64,000 nucleotides of DNA from Nocardia vulneris (GTDB lineage: Bacteria; Actinomycetota; Actinomycetes; Mycobacteriales; Mycobacteriaceae), in contig NZ_BDCI01000035.1 in assembly GCF_001613425.1 (NCBI RefSeq), forward strand, positions 392,316 through 456,315, given 5' to 3'. The number at the start of each line of letters is the position of its first letter. Within the stretch, counting starts at the first letter, position 1. This document shows, one piece after another, positions 50,848-60,900 of the stretch. The position numbers were made by a program, and so were the translations under genes. The notes beneath the pieces were generated by a model that ran no database searches, was not told the DNA's origin, and saw only the letters and a program-made list of their open reading frames with translations.

Positions 50848-51423
50848 ATGCTGTCGAATCGAATGCTGGCACTCGTCCTACTGGTGGACGCCGCGGCCGA
50901 TACCGCACGGGATGAGGCGGCGGGCGAGCGGCAGCGCCGGGACGCGCGGGTCACCGAGCAGTTGCGGGCCCGGCAGCGTCAGGCCGCAGACCTGCGCCGC
51001 CGCGTCCTGATCAGGGCCGGTCGGCTCGCGATCCGGGCGGTCGTCCTCGCATTCCTGGTATCGGCGTCGGGTGCCATGGCCGCGGCCTTCAGCGACGACG
51101 TCGCCGACACCGTTTGGTTCGCGGCTTACGACGTTCGTTCAGTGACCTTCGGCGATTTCGTTTCGCTGTGGCTGTATGCCGCGGTGGTGCTGCTGAGCGC
51201 TGTTGCCGCACTCACTGTGCTGGCGTTTCAGTTTCCATATCCACCGAACCGGGAAGTCGTATCCCCTGCAGCGACATGGGGCTTCGCCGTCGGCGTCGTC
51301 CTGTTCATTGTCCAAGGTGTGAGCGGCGCGGGGGCCGGCGCGTGGTGGCTACCGTCGGCGTTCGCCGTGGTGGGGCACCTGGCCTACGGGATCTACCGTG
51401 GCACGCGAGCGGGTAGCCGATGA
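50848..51423 (+). CDS. small membrane protein of the operon
   Basis: The 191-residue protein is read from ATG 50848. A charged N-terminal helix (AAGERQRRDARVTEQLRARQ) precedes three to four membrane segments (AVVLAFLVSASGAMAAAF, LYAAVVLLSAVAALTVLAF, WGFAVGVVLFIVQGVSG). I recognise no family. The 120-base gap before it is the only sizeable one in the cluster and could hold an internal promoter. It could anchor the complex at the membrane. Confidence 0.75.
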   Translation: MLSNRMLALVLLVDAAADTARDEAAGERQRRDARVTEQLRARQRQAADLRRRVLIRAGRLAIRAVVLAFLVSASGAMAAAFSDDVADTVWFAAYDVRSVTFGDFVSLWLYAAVVLLSAVAALTVLAFQFPYPPNREVVSPAATWGFAVGVVLFIVQGVSGAGAGAWWLPSAFAVVGHLAYGIYRGTRAGSR

Positions 51424-52526
51424 GCAGTGCCGCCATCCGCTATCAGGTGGTACCCGAACACACCCTGCGCGAGCAGGCGCAGCGGCGGCTGCGCGGGCTC
51501 GGCGCGCGCGCCGCCCGGGTGTCCGAACGGTGCACCGCGGTCGGCCTTTCCGTGCCGCAGGCACCCGCTGGTCGGTACACGACATCCGCGGAGATCAACG
51601 CGGCCTGCGAACAATGGGAGACCGCGCTCGCCGCGATGGAACCCGCGATCCAGCAGGCACAGACGCAGCAGCGGGCCGAACAGATCAGCCATGAGGTGGC
51701 GACGGCGCTCGCCGACCTGGCCCGGCAGCACCCGGCGGCGCCGGAAACCGAGCGCACCGAGTCGGATACGCCCACCCGCCCTCGACTGTCCACCCGTGTC
51801 GAACGGCTGCTCACCACGCTGCTCGCCCCGGCACCCGAGCTGTCGCGGGCGGGCGCGGACGTGCTCCGATGCACCGACCCAACGCGGGCCGAAATGCTGC
51901 TCAGCGACCTCGATTCGCGCATCGCCGCCGCCAACGCGACAACCCGCAAAGCAATCGCCGACCGCGAGCAACTTGCGGAACTGCGCACCGCCGCAACAGA
52001 ACTGGCCGACCCGAGCACCGTCTCCGGGCTACTGGACAGCGCCGAAGGCCAGCTCGACCGTGGGCTCGACCCGACGGCCGAGCTGGAACAGGCCCGCACA
52101 CTCGTCGCTGCACGGATCGCACACGAAGACGCCACGCGCGAGCGCCGATTCGTGCTCGACGCGGTACAGCAGGCCCTGACGGACCTCGGCTATGCGGTCA
52201 CACCCGTCGCCATGGACACCGCCGGGTCGATCGTACTCACCGCCCCCGGATCGGCGGCGTTGGGCGTTCGGGCCCGGATCGTCAACGGGGAGATCGATAT
52301 TCGCACGGTGCATACCGGTGCGGAGCCCGAACAAGTCACGTTGCCCGCGCAAGCCGAGATCTGTGCCGACCTCCGCGCGCTGCCGGATCGGCTACGCGCA
52401 CACGGCGTCGTACCCGACCGGTTCCGGCAATCGGGGGCGGGACTGGCCGCCGTCGAGGTCGTGCCCGCGACGGCGACGACCGCGACCGTCCGCCGATCCG
52501 CCGTGGAACGGAGTGCCGAACAATGA
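51420..52526 (+). CDS. unknown helical, probably coiled-coil protein
   Basis: The 368-residue protein starts at ATG 51420 with an ATGA overlap. Its first 240 residues are Ala/Glu/Arg-rich and helical with heptad-like stretches (ETALAAMEPAIQQAQTQQRA, ELEQARTLVAARIAHEDATR). The last 110 residues look like a small alpha/beta domain (LTDLGYAVTPVAMDTAGSIV). No family is recognised. Its ATPase neighbour follows with four bases of overlap, which suggests direct partnership. Confidence 0.72.
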   Translation: MSSAAIRYQVVPEHTLREQAQRRLRGLGARAARVSERCTAVGLSVPQAPAGRYTTSAEINAACEQWETALAAMEPAIQQAQTQQRAEQISHEVATALADLARQHPAAPETERTESDTPTRPRLSTRVERLLTTLLAPAPELSRAGADVLRCTDPTRAEMLLSDLDSRIAAANATTRKAIADREQLAELRTAATELADPSTVSGLLDSAEGQLDRGLDPTAELEQARTLVAARIAHEDATRERRFVLDAVQQALTDLGYAVTPVAMDTAGSIVLTAPGSAALGVRARIVNGEIDIRTVHTGAEPEQVTLPAQAEICADLRALPDRLRAHGVVPDRFRQSGAGLAAVEVVPATATTATVRRSAVERSAEQ

Positions 52527-54361
52527 GTTCACCCGTGGTCGAGGCGCTGCCGTCCTGGCTGCGCGAGATCGATGTGGCGCTGGCCGCGAACCCGCAGATC
52601 ATGGTCACCGGCGCGCTGCGCGATCTCGTGCTGCTGCCCGGCCCCGACGGCACCCCGACCAGGCTGGTGAGCGTGGCGGAGGCGCTGCGCAGCGTGCTGG
52701 CGGAGGCGGGGCATCGATCGGTGATCGCGCTCGATCCGGTGGACGGTGCGCGCGTCATGATGGACGACGGCGGCGTGGCCGCCGCGATCGTCGGCGCCGC
52801 CGCCTCGTCGAATTCCCGGACGCCCACCGATCCGCTACCACTGCTGCGGCGGGTGCTGCACGATGTCGTGCTCTCCGAACGCCCCTGCTGCCTGATCATC
52901 GACTCGGCCTCCCGGCTGGTCCCCGCGGCGGACCTGGGCAGTGCGGAACTGCACCGCGTCTTCATCACCGCGGAGCGACTGATGACCGGTGCGCCCCGGC
53001 GCACCGTGCCGGGACCACACCGGACATCGCTGTACAACACGGTTTTCTGGCTGCTGGACCGGGAGAACGACCTGCCGCACTGGATGATCAGCGGACAGCT
53101 CGCCCGGGTGGTCTCCATTCCGGCGGCCGGGCTCGCGCAACGTCGCGCGGTGGTCTCGCTGCTCATCTCGTCGCTCCCCGAAGCGCCCCTGCGGGATTCG
53201 GTGCAGTACCAAGCCGTCGTCGACAGCTACGCCGGGCAGACCAGCGGTTTGACGCTGCGCTCGATCAAGGAGATCAACCGCCTGGCCATCGATCGGCGGA
53301 TCCCGGCCGAGCGGATCGAGGACGCCATCCGCACCTTTCGCGTCGGCATCCCCGAAAACCCTTGGCAGGACGCTGCGCTCAAGCAGCGGATCCGGATGGG
53401 CACGAAGCTGCTCGGCGCGAAGGTGCTCGGCCAGCCGGTCGCCGTGCGCAAGTCGGTCGATATCCTGATCCGCTCGGCGATGGGACTGACCGGCGCCCAC
53501 ACGGCGGGCAGCGGCACCCGCCCGCAAGGCGTGCTGTTCTTCGCCGGACCGACCGGAGTCGGCAAGACCGAGCTGGCCAAGTCGATCGCCGAACTCGTCT
53601 TCGGCCGCGCCGACGCGTTCGTCCGGTTCGATATGAGCGAGTTCTCCGCCGAGCACACCGAAGCCAGGCTGATCGGCGCGCCACCGGGATATACCGGGCA
53701 CAGCGCGGGTGGCGAACTGACGAACGCGGTGCGCCAGCAGCCTTTCCGGCTGATCCTGTTCGACGAGATCGAAAAGGCCGCACCGCGGATTCTGGACAAG
53801 TTCCTGCAGATCCTGGGCGACGGCAGGCTCACCGACGGCAGCGGCTCTACCGTGTACTTCTCCGAGACGCTCATCGTGTTCACCTCGAATCTCGGTGTGT
53901 ACCGGACGGATTCGACCGGCCAACGAGTGCCGATCGTGGCCCGGGGCACGCCGTACACGACGGTCGAATCGACCATCAGAGCGGCGATCGCCGACTACTT
54001 CACCAAGGAGATCGGCCGGCCGGAGTTACTGCGCCGGATCGGCGACGACGTGGTGATCTTCGACTTCATCTCCGACGAGACCGCCGCGCAACTGGTTCCG
54101 CAGTTCGTCTCGAACGTCATCGACCGGGTGCACGCCACCACCGGCATCACGGTGACGGTCGAGGACGCGGTCCGCAAGCAGCTGCTGGCCGCGGCGCTGA
54201 CCCGGCTCGACTTCGGCGGCGGCGGAGTGGCCGCCGCGGTGGAGGCGCTGCTGGTCAACCCGCTGGCGCGGGCGCTGTTCGACCTGCCGCCCGGTACCGG
54301 CGCGGCGACCGTGACAGATCTGGCCGAGTCGGACGACGGATGGACGGTGACCCTGGGATGA
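52523..54361 (+). CDS. ClpB/ClpA-type AAA+ ATPase
   Basis: The 612-residue protein has one clear AAA+ module at about 300-600 similar to the D2 ring of Clp/Hsp100 unfoldases: Walker A GPTGVGKT (342-349), RFDMSEFSAEHTEARLIG, Walker B LILFDEIEKA (Asp414, Glu415), sensor-1 TSN, and a C-terminal small domain. The first 290 residues (MVTGALRDLVLLPGPDG, SERPCCLIIDSASRLV) look like a degenerate ATPase-type domain without Walker A. No ClpP tripod is seen. It probably remodels a partner of the system. Confidence 0.9.
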   Translation: MSSPVVEALPSWLREIDVALAANPQIMVTGALRDLVLLPGPDGTPTRLVSVAEALRSVLAEAGHRSVIALDPVDGARVMMDDGGVAAAIVGAAASSNSRTPTDPLPLLRRVLHDVVLSERPCCLIIDSASRLVPAADLGSAELHRVFITAERLMTGAPRRTVPGPHRTSLYNTVFWLLDRENDLPHWMISGQLARVVSIPAAGLAQRRAVVSLLISSLPEAPLRDSVQYQAVVDSYAGQTSGLTLRSIKEINRLAIDRRIPAERIEDAIRTFRVGIPENPWQDAALKQRIRMGTKLLGAKVLGQPVAVRKSVDILIRSAMGLTGAHTAGSGTRPQGVLFFAGPTGVGKTELAKSIAELVFGRADAFVRFDMSEFSAEHTEARLIGAPPGYTGHSAGGELTNAVRQQPFRLILFDEIEKAAPRILDKFLQILGDGRLTDGSGSTVYFSETLIVFTSNLGVYRTDSTGQRVPIVARGTPYTTVESTIRAAIADYFTKEIGRPELLRRIGDDVVIFDFISDETAAQLVPQFVSNVIDRVHATTGITVTVEDAVRKQLLAAALTRLDFGGGGVAAAVEALLVNPLARALFDLPPGTGAATVTDLAESDDGWTVTLG

Positions 54362-55014
54362 CCTCGATGTTGTTGTCACGCTTGCACTATCCGGTGGGCA
54401 ACCTGGGCTTCGGCACCCGCGCGGGCGTCTGGTTCCAAGGCTGCACGGTCGGCTGTCATGGCTGCCTCGCCCGCGATACCTGGCCGTCCGACGAGGCGAC
54501 GCGCTGCGACGTGCGGCGGGTCCTGGAGTGGTTGCGGCACGCTCCCGGACCGCTGGACGGCGTGACCATTTCCGGCGGCGAGCCCACCGACCAACCCGAG
54601 GCATTGCGTGCCCTCTTGGCCGGAATCGAGCGGCGGGACGCCGAAACCGGTGCGCCGCTGGACGTCCTGCTGTTCTCCGGTCGCTCGGCGAAATGGTTGC
54701 GCACGAAATACGCATGGGTGTTCGACGCCGTCGACGTCCTGGTGAGCGAACCGTTCGTCGCCGCGAAGGCGGGGTGCCAGCCGCTGCGTGGCTCGTCGAA
54801 TCAGCACGTGCACGTGCTGACCGACCTCGGCCGCGAACGCTACCTCGGACCGGACTTCACCGATTATGCCGCGCAACGACGAGAACTCGGCGTGCACGTG
54901 GACAACGGAACCGTTCGGCTGGTGGGCATTCCGCTGCCGGGCCATATGGCGGCGCTGACCGCAGCGCTGTCCGAGCAGGACATCGAACTGGACGACGCGT
55001 CATGGCTGACCTGA
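54358..55014 (+). CDS. small radical SAM protein (NrdG/activase-like)
   Basis: The 218-residue protein has the 4Fe-4S motif Cys29, Cys33, Cys36 in GCTVGCHGCLARDTW and the SAM-binding GGEP (TISGGEPTDQPEAL). Overall layout resembles glycyl-radical-enzyme activases such as NrdG rather than large RiPP-modifying radical SAM enzymes, since no SPASM domain is present. No glycyl-radical enzyme or RiPP precursor is in the operon. It follows the AAA+ gene with overlap, so its target may be a protein of this system. Confidence 0.9.
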   Translation: MTSMLLSRLHYPVGNLGFGTRAGVWFQGCTVGCHGCLARDTWPSDEATRCDVRRVLEWLRHAPGPLDGVTISGGEPTDQPEALRALLAGIERRDAETGAPLDVLLFSGRSAKWLRTKYAWVFDAVDVLVSEPFVAAKAGCQPLRGSSNQHVHVLTDLGRERYLGPDFTDYAAQRRELGVHVDNGTVRLVGIPLPGHMAALTAALSEQDIELDDASWLT

Positions 55015-55442
55015 CCGGCGACGAGGTCACCTGTCCCGCCTGCGGCAGCCGCGGCGCACCGACCCTGATGTGCCCGAACTGCGGCCACGACCTGCCGGAT
55101 ACGTCGACACCACCGGAGCCCGAAACTCCTTCGCGCGGCGGCCCGCTCGAACTCGTCGTCGCCTCGGGCGCGCGACTGCGGATACTGCCCGGCCAGCTCG
55201 TGGGCATCGGCCGGGACGAAGGTTTCCCCGCCGCAGTGGTTTTCGAGAACTACACCAATGTCTCGCGCTTCCACGGCGAGCTGCGCTACGACGGCGATCG
55301 CCTGTACTTCACCGACACCTCCACCAACGGCACGTTCGTGAACGACGTCCGGATTCCACAGCACCAAGAGCATCCGATCGACCGCGGCGACACCCTGCGG
55401 CTCGCCGCCGACGTGCCCGTCACGATCGAATGGGAGCCCTGA
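55002..55442 (+). CDS. zinc-ribbon plus FHA-domain protein
   Basis: The 146-residue protein starts at ATG 55002, 13 bases before the radical SAM stop. A zinc ribbon (Cys11, Cys14, Cys24, Cys27) is followed by an FHA domain at about 50-146 with GIGRD, NVSRFHGEL and DTSTNGTFVN, the residues that grip phosphothreonine. It would dock to a phosphorylated partner. The kinase two genes downstream has four matching Thr-x-x-Asp motifs in its tail. Confidence 0.92.
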   Translation: MADLTGDEVTCPACGSRGAPTLMCPNCGHDLPDTSTPPEPETPSRGGPLELVVASGARLRILPGQLVGIGRDEGFPAAVVFENYTNVSRFHGELRYDGDRLYFTDTSTNGTFVNDVRIPQHQEHPIDRGDTLRLAADVPVTIEWEP

Positions 55443-56194
55443 TGCGGATCCGGATCGCCGCGGTGACCCACCGCGGACTGACCCGCGCGCACAACGAGGA
55501 CGCGCTGGGCTGGGGCGGTTGGGCGTTGCAGGGCGCGATGCCCGCGACGATCACCGCCGAACTACGCATCGACCGACCTACCACGATCGTCGTGTGCGAT
55601 GGGCTCGGCGGCCATGCCGGGGGCGCGACGGCCAGCCGATTGGCCTGCGAATCCCTCACCGCCCCTGAGACGGTCGTCACGTCGGCCGGTCCCGAGCAGA
55701 CCAGGGCCGTCATCAGCGCACTGCTGCAACGGATCTCGGAGACGCTCGACGAACTCGGCGAGCAACGAGCCGAACTGCGTGGCATGGGCTGCACCGTGGC
55801 GGGGGTGACGGTACACCCGGACGGGTCCGCGCTGGTGTTCAATGTCGGTGACTCGCGCGCCTACCGGCTGGAGGGCCGCTATCTGGCCCAGCTGACGCTG
55901 GACCACCGTACGGCCCAGTCGAATCGGCTGCAGCAGGCGCTCGGCGGCGGCCGGCGCACCCTGCTGGATCCGGCGTTCTTCGCCTGCCGCCTGCCGTCGG
56001 CCCCCGGCATGCTGCTGTGCACGGACGGCCTCGACGACTACGCGAAACCCGAAGCGATCGAACGGCTCTTCACGGCAGGCGCGGCCGACCTGCCCGCACA
56101 GCTCCGCGATCTGGCCATCGCGGGCGGCGGTGGCGACAACGTGACCGTCCTGCAGGTCATGGCCTGCGATGGCGAAGGAGACGACGATGGCTGA
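55442..56194 (+). CDS. PP2C-family protein phosphatase
   Basis: The 250-residue protein starts at ATG 55442 within the FHA stop (TGATG). All PP2C metal motifs are present: THRGLTRAHNEDALGWGG, VVCDGLGGHAGG, FNVGDSRAYRLE, LLCTDGLDD and GGGGDNVTVL. It should remove phosphate from Ser/Thr and thereby reverse the action of the downstream kinase on the FHA ligand. Confidence 0.95.
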   Translation: MRIRIAAVTHRGLTRAHNEDALGWGGWALQGAMPATITAELRIDRPTTIVVCDGLGGHAGGATASRLACESLTAPETVVTSAGPEQTRAVISALLQRISETLDELGEQRAELRGMGCTVAGVTVHPDGSALVFNVGDSRAYRLEGRYLAQLTLDHRTAQSNRLQQALGGGRRTLLDPAFFACRLPSAPGMLLCTDGLDDYAKPEAIERLFTAGAADLPAQLRDLAIAGGGGDNVTVLQVMACDGEGDDDG

Positions 56195-57917
56195 CGAAAC
56201 ACGCATGGACGCCCCCGGTTCCGGTCGGCGCGCGGCGCCCGAGACACGACTGGATCGCACCGGCACCAGTGCGCCGCCGACCCGGCTCGATCATCCCGGC
56301 GGCGCCGCACACAACGAGGCCGCTGCGCGCCCACCCGCACCGCAGACCCGGATCGACCCCAGCCCGCACGATACGTTCCAGCCTTTGCCGCCCGCACTGG
56401 CTTCCCGATTCACCGTGCAGCGCAAGCTCGGCAGCGGCGGCGAGGCGACGGTGTGGCTGTGCCGGGCCACCAACGGGCACGACTTCGCGATCAAGCTCTT
56501 CCACCAGGTGCCCCGCTACCGTGTGGATTTCGAGGCGCCGCAGTATCGGGACAGCTTCCGGGCCGAACATTCGGTGCGCGTCTTCGAGCGCGGCAGCGAC
56601 CTGGACATCCACTTCGAGGTGATGGAGTACTGCCGCTTCGGCTCGCTCGACAGCTTCTTGCGGCAGCGTGATCCGCACGGCGGCGCAGCGGATCTCGCGG
56701 TGGAGGTGCTGCGCCAGCTCGCCACGAAGCTGCACGCGTTGCAGCGGCCGAACGGCAGCACGCTCGTGCACGGCGACGTGAATCCCCGCAACATCCTGGT
56801 GCGTTCGGATCTACCGCTGGAGTTGGTGCTCGCCGACTTCGGCCTCGCGGTGGATCTGGGCGGCCGGTCGAAGATCACCAACACCGGTCAGGGCACCGCC
56901 GCCTACAGCGCACCCGGTGCGCCGCAACGCTGGCGGGTCGAGGACGACTGGTGGAGTGTCGGCATGGTGCTCTACCGGGTACTCGTCGGCCGCGGCTACT
57001 TCGAGGACGACGCGGGCCGGCAGCTGGCGGACAGCACCATCGACGCCGAGGTGAACACCCGCGACATCGCCCTGGCCGCCCTGGACGACCTGACGCTGCG
57101 GCCCGCGATGCGCAGCCGATGGCAGCGCCTGCTCACCGGCCTGCTGACCCGAGACCCGATGCAGCGCTGGGGGTTCACCGAGGTCGAGGCGTGGCTCGCC
57201 GGGAAAGCCCCGGCCGTGCACCGCGCGGCGCCGAGCACCGAGGAATCCGCAGGCCGCGGGCGGCGGGCCCTGACGCCGTTCGCGCTGCCCGGCGTCGGCA
57301 CGTTTCACGACAGCGCGTCGCTCGGCGCCGCGATGGCCGGCTATCCGGAACCCGCCGCCCGCGCGCTGGCCGGTCGCGGCCGTGCCGCACTGCTCAACTG
57401 GCTGATCGACGATGTCCGCACCGGTGATTCGTATTCCGAGCTGAAGTCCTACGGCGACGGCTGGGGCCCGGAGGAACTCGCCACCTATTTCACCGCCAAG
57501 CTCGCCCCCACCGCCGCACTCACCTATCGGGGGCGTCCCGTGGACACGGTGGCCGACCTGTGCGGCCTCGCCACGGCATTCGACGCCGCCGAGGTCGTCA
57601 CGTCCCTGTACGACCGGCAGTTGGTCGGCAGCCTGAGCGGTCCGCAGCGCTCGAACTATCCGATGATCGACGCCGATTGGCGCGATATCGTGCAGCACGC
57701 CGACGAGTTGGGCCAGCAGTACGGTTTCGACATCCGCTTCGGCCGCGCACCCCAGCGCACCCACGTCATCCGCTACGCGCTGTTGCTGGCGGCAGGCGAC
57801 GAGGCGGTCACCGACAGTTACGTCGCCGGTGTCCGCCATCGCCTCGCGGACCCGAATATGGCCTCGGCCGAGGAGGTTTCGTGGTTCGCCCAGCTGCGGC
57901 AAGAGGCGCGCCTCTAG
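56187..57917 (+). CDS. Ser/Thr protein kinase with TRxD-repeat tail
   Basis: ATG 56187 is chosen because AAGGAG lies six bases before it; an ATG at 56169 is possible. The 576-residue protein begins with an unstructured 68-residue tail holding four TRxD motifs (Thr5, Thr20, Thr32, Thr54). The kinase domain follows: glycine loop KLGSGGEATVWL, Lys103 in FAIKLF, catalytic HGDVNPRN (Asp197), Mg-binding DFG at 217-219. HGD replaces HRD, so activation-loop dependence is weak. The C-terminal 250 residues are helical, with no membrane segment. It overlaps the PP2C stop by eight bases and ends the operon. Confidence 0.92.
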   Translation: MADETRMDAPGSGRRAAPETRLDRTGTSAPPTRLDHPGGAAHNEAAARPPAPQTRIDPSPHDTFQPLPPALASRFTVQRKLGSGGEATVWLCRATNGHDFAIKLFHQVPRYRVDFEAPQYRDSFRAEHSVRVFERGSDLDIHFEVMEYCRFGSLDSFLRQRDPHGGAADLAVEVLRQLATKLHALQRPNGSTLVHGDVNPRNILVRSDLPLELVLADFGLAVDLGGRSKITNTGQGTAAYSAPGAPQRWRVEDDWWSVGMVLYRVLVGRGYFEDDAGRQLADSTIDAEVNTRDIALAALDDLTLRPAMRSRWQRLLTGLLTRDPMQRWGFTEVEAWLAGKAPAVHRAAPSTEESAGRGRRALTPFALPGVGTFHDSASLGAAMAGYPEPAARALAGRGRAALLNWLIDDVRTGDSYSELKSYGDGWGPEELATYFTAKLAPTAALTYRGRPVDTVADLCGLATAFDAAEVVTSLYDRQLVGSLSGPQRSNYPMIDADWRDIVQHADELGQQYGFDIRFGRAPQRTHVIRYALLLAAGDEAVTDSYVAGVRHRLADPNMASAEEVSWFAQLRQEARL

Positions 57918-57918
57918 C

Positions 57919-60900
57919 TCAGGCCCGTTCGACCCGCACCGCGATCTCGGCGGAAGTCCCGACGGTGCCGGTATATCCGTCCTCGATCGACTCGGCGTGC
58001 CGCACGGTGGTCGCGAGCGTCTCGTGGGCGATGAAGCTTTCGTGTCGGCGCACGATCTCCGACACCTCGGTGGTCGCGGCGACGGTGAGCACGATGCGGT
58101 CGGAGACCGCCAGTCCCGCTTCGCGCCGGGCGTTTTGGACGACGCGTACCACATCCCGGGCACTGCCCTCGGCCGCGAGTTCCGGGGTGATCTCGGTGTC
58201 CAATGCGATGGTGACACCGCGCTGGGATTCGACCACCCAGCCGCTGCGTGGCAGCTCGGAGACGAGCACATCGCCTGCGGTGAGCACGACCGGTGTGCCG
58301 TCGAAATCCACTGTCGCGGAGCCGTTGTCGCGCAGCCGGCGGACCAGCTCGGCCGCGTCCGCGCGGTGGATCACGTCGGCGACCGCTTGGGTCTGCTTAC
58401 CGAAACGCTTGCCCAGCGCCCGGAAGTTCGCCTTCACCCCGATGTCGAGCACCGTCGCCGCGGACTGCAACCGTTGCAGGCTCTTGACGTTCAGTTCGTC
58501 CGCGACATCGTCGAGCAGCTCGCGCGGCAGCTCGGTGCCGGGCGGCAGGCCGACGAACGCCCGCGCCAGCGGCTGCCGGACCCGCACCTTGCTCGCCTTG
58601 CGCGCCGCTCGACCGGCCTCCGCGAGCGCCTGCGCGGTACGTACCTGCTCGGCCAGCACCGGATCGATCAAGGCCCGGTCGGCACCGGGCCATTCGGCGA
58701 GGTGCACCGAATCCGGCGCCGACGGCAGACCCGGTCGCACGACGTCCTGCCACACCCGTTCGGTGAGGAACGGGATGAACGGAGCCAGCAGCCGCGTGCC
58801 GACCTCGAGGCATTCGAACAGCGTCGACAGGGCGTCCTGCGCGCCGTCCCAGAATCGCTGCCGCGAGCGCCGCACGTACCAGTTCGACAGCGCGTCGACG
58901 AATTCCGCGAGCAGCCGACCCGCGCCGGTGGTGTCGTAGGACTCGAGCCGAGCATCCACTTCCGCGGCGAGCGTGTGCAGTTCACTCAGAATCCACCGGT
59001 CGAGCACCGGGCGCTCGGCCACCGGACGAGCCGAATCCGGTTGCCACGCCGAGTTACTCGCGTAGAGCGCGAAGAAGGACGCGGTACTCCAGTAGGTCAT
59101 CAGCAGACGCCGCGTGATCTCGTCGAGCGGGCCGGGACCGACCCGGCGCGCCGACCACGGCGAGCCCGAGCAGGCCATGAACCAGCGCAGCGCGTCGGCG
59201 CCGTGCGCGTCCATCAGCGGGATCGGGGCGAGCACGTTGCCGAGATGCTTGCTCATCTTGCGGCCGTCTTCGGCCAGGATGTGCCCGAGGCACACGACGT
59301 TCTCGTACGCGGACCGATCGAACACCACCGTGCCCACCGCCATCATGGTGTAGAACCAGCCGCGCGTCTGGTCGATGGCCTCGCAGATGTACTGCGCCGG
59401 ATAGTTGCGCTGGAACGCCGCGACGCTCCCTTCGACGTGCGGATAGCCCAGAGCGGCGAACGGCATCGACCCGGAGTCGTACCAGGCGTCGATCACCTCG
59501 GGCACGCGGGTGGCGGTGGTCGCGCACTGCGGACAGGCAAAGGTCACGGCGTCGATGTACGGACGGTGCGGATCGATGCTCGCCGTGTCGGTGCCCGCCA
59601 GAGTGCCGAGTTCGGCGCGCGAACCGACCGCCGTGACGTGCCCGTTCTCGCAGCGCCACAACGGAAGTGGCGTGCCCCAGTAGCGACTGCGGGACAGTGC
59701 CCAGTCGATGTTGTTGTCGAGCCAGTTGCCGAAGCGCCCGTGCTTGATGGTCTCGGGGAACCAGTTGGTCCGCTGGTTCTCGTGCCGCAATTGCTCACGT
59801 ACCGCGGTGGTCCGGATGTACCAGGACGGCTGCGCGTAGTACATGAGCCGGGTGTGGCAGCGCCAGCAGTGCGGGTAGCTGTGCTCGAAATCGGTGCGGC
59901 GGAACAGCAATCCGCGTCGCTGGAGTTCCTGGATCAGCACCGGATCGGCGTCTTTGAAGAACAGCCCGCCGATCAGTGGCAGGTCGCCGAAGAACCGGCC
60001 GTCGGACTCGATCGGGTTGACCAGTGGCAGCCCGTTGGCCTGACAGACGACGAGGTCGTCGGCGCCGAACGCCGGGGCCTGATGCACCAGGCCGGTACCG
60101 TCCGCGGTGGTCACGTAGTCGGCGAGCACGATTCGGTGCGCGTTCGGGATATCGACCAGGTCGAAGGCGGGGCGATAGCGCAGGCCGGCCAGCTCCGCGC
60201 CGGGCAGTTCGGCGAGCCGCTGCGCGTTCTCGCCCAGCACCGCAGCCGAAAGGGTCTCGGCGACAAGGAATGTCCCGGCGTCGGTGCGCGCGACGACGTA
60301 GTTCACCGCCGGATGGACGGCGACGGCGGTGTTGGCGGGCAGTGTCCACGGCGTCGTGGTCCAGATCAGCAGGTCGACACCGTCGAAGCCGGCCACCGGA
60401 TCCACCAGCGGCAGGCGCACGTAGACCGACGGATCGGTGACGGTCTCATACCCTTGCGCCAGTTCGTGGTCCGAGAGCGTAGTGCCGCACCGGGGGCAGT
60501 ACGGCGCCACCCGGAAGTCCTCGGTGAGCAGTCCGCGCTCGAAGATCCGCTGCAACGACCACCACACGCTGTCGACGTATTCCGGCGACATGGTGGTGTA
60601 GGGATGCGCCAGATCGATCCAGTACCCCATGCGTTCGGTCAGCTGCTCGAACTCGCCGACGTGGCGCATCACCGATTCCCGGCAGCGCGCGTTGAACTCG
60701 GCGATACCGAACTTCTCGATCTCCGGCTTCCCGTTGAGGCCCAATTCCTTTTCCACCGCCAGCTCGACCGGCAGCCCGTGGCAGTCCCAACCCGCTTGGC
60801 GCGGTACCGAATAGCCCTTCATGGTCTTGAATCGCGGGAAAACGTCCTTGAAGACCCTGGCTTCGACGTGATGCACGCCCGGCGACCCGTTGGCGGTGGG

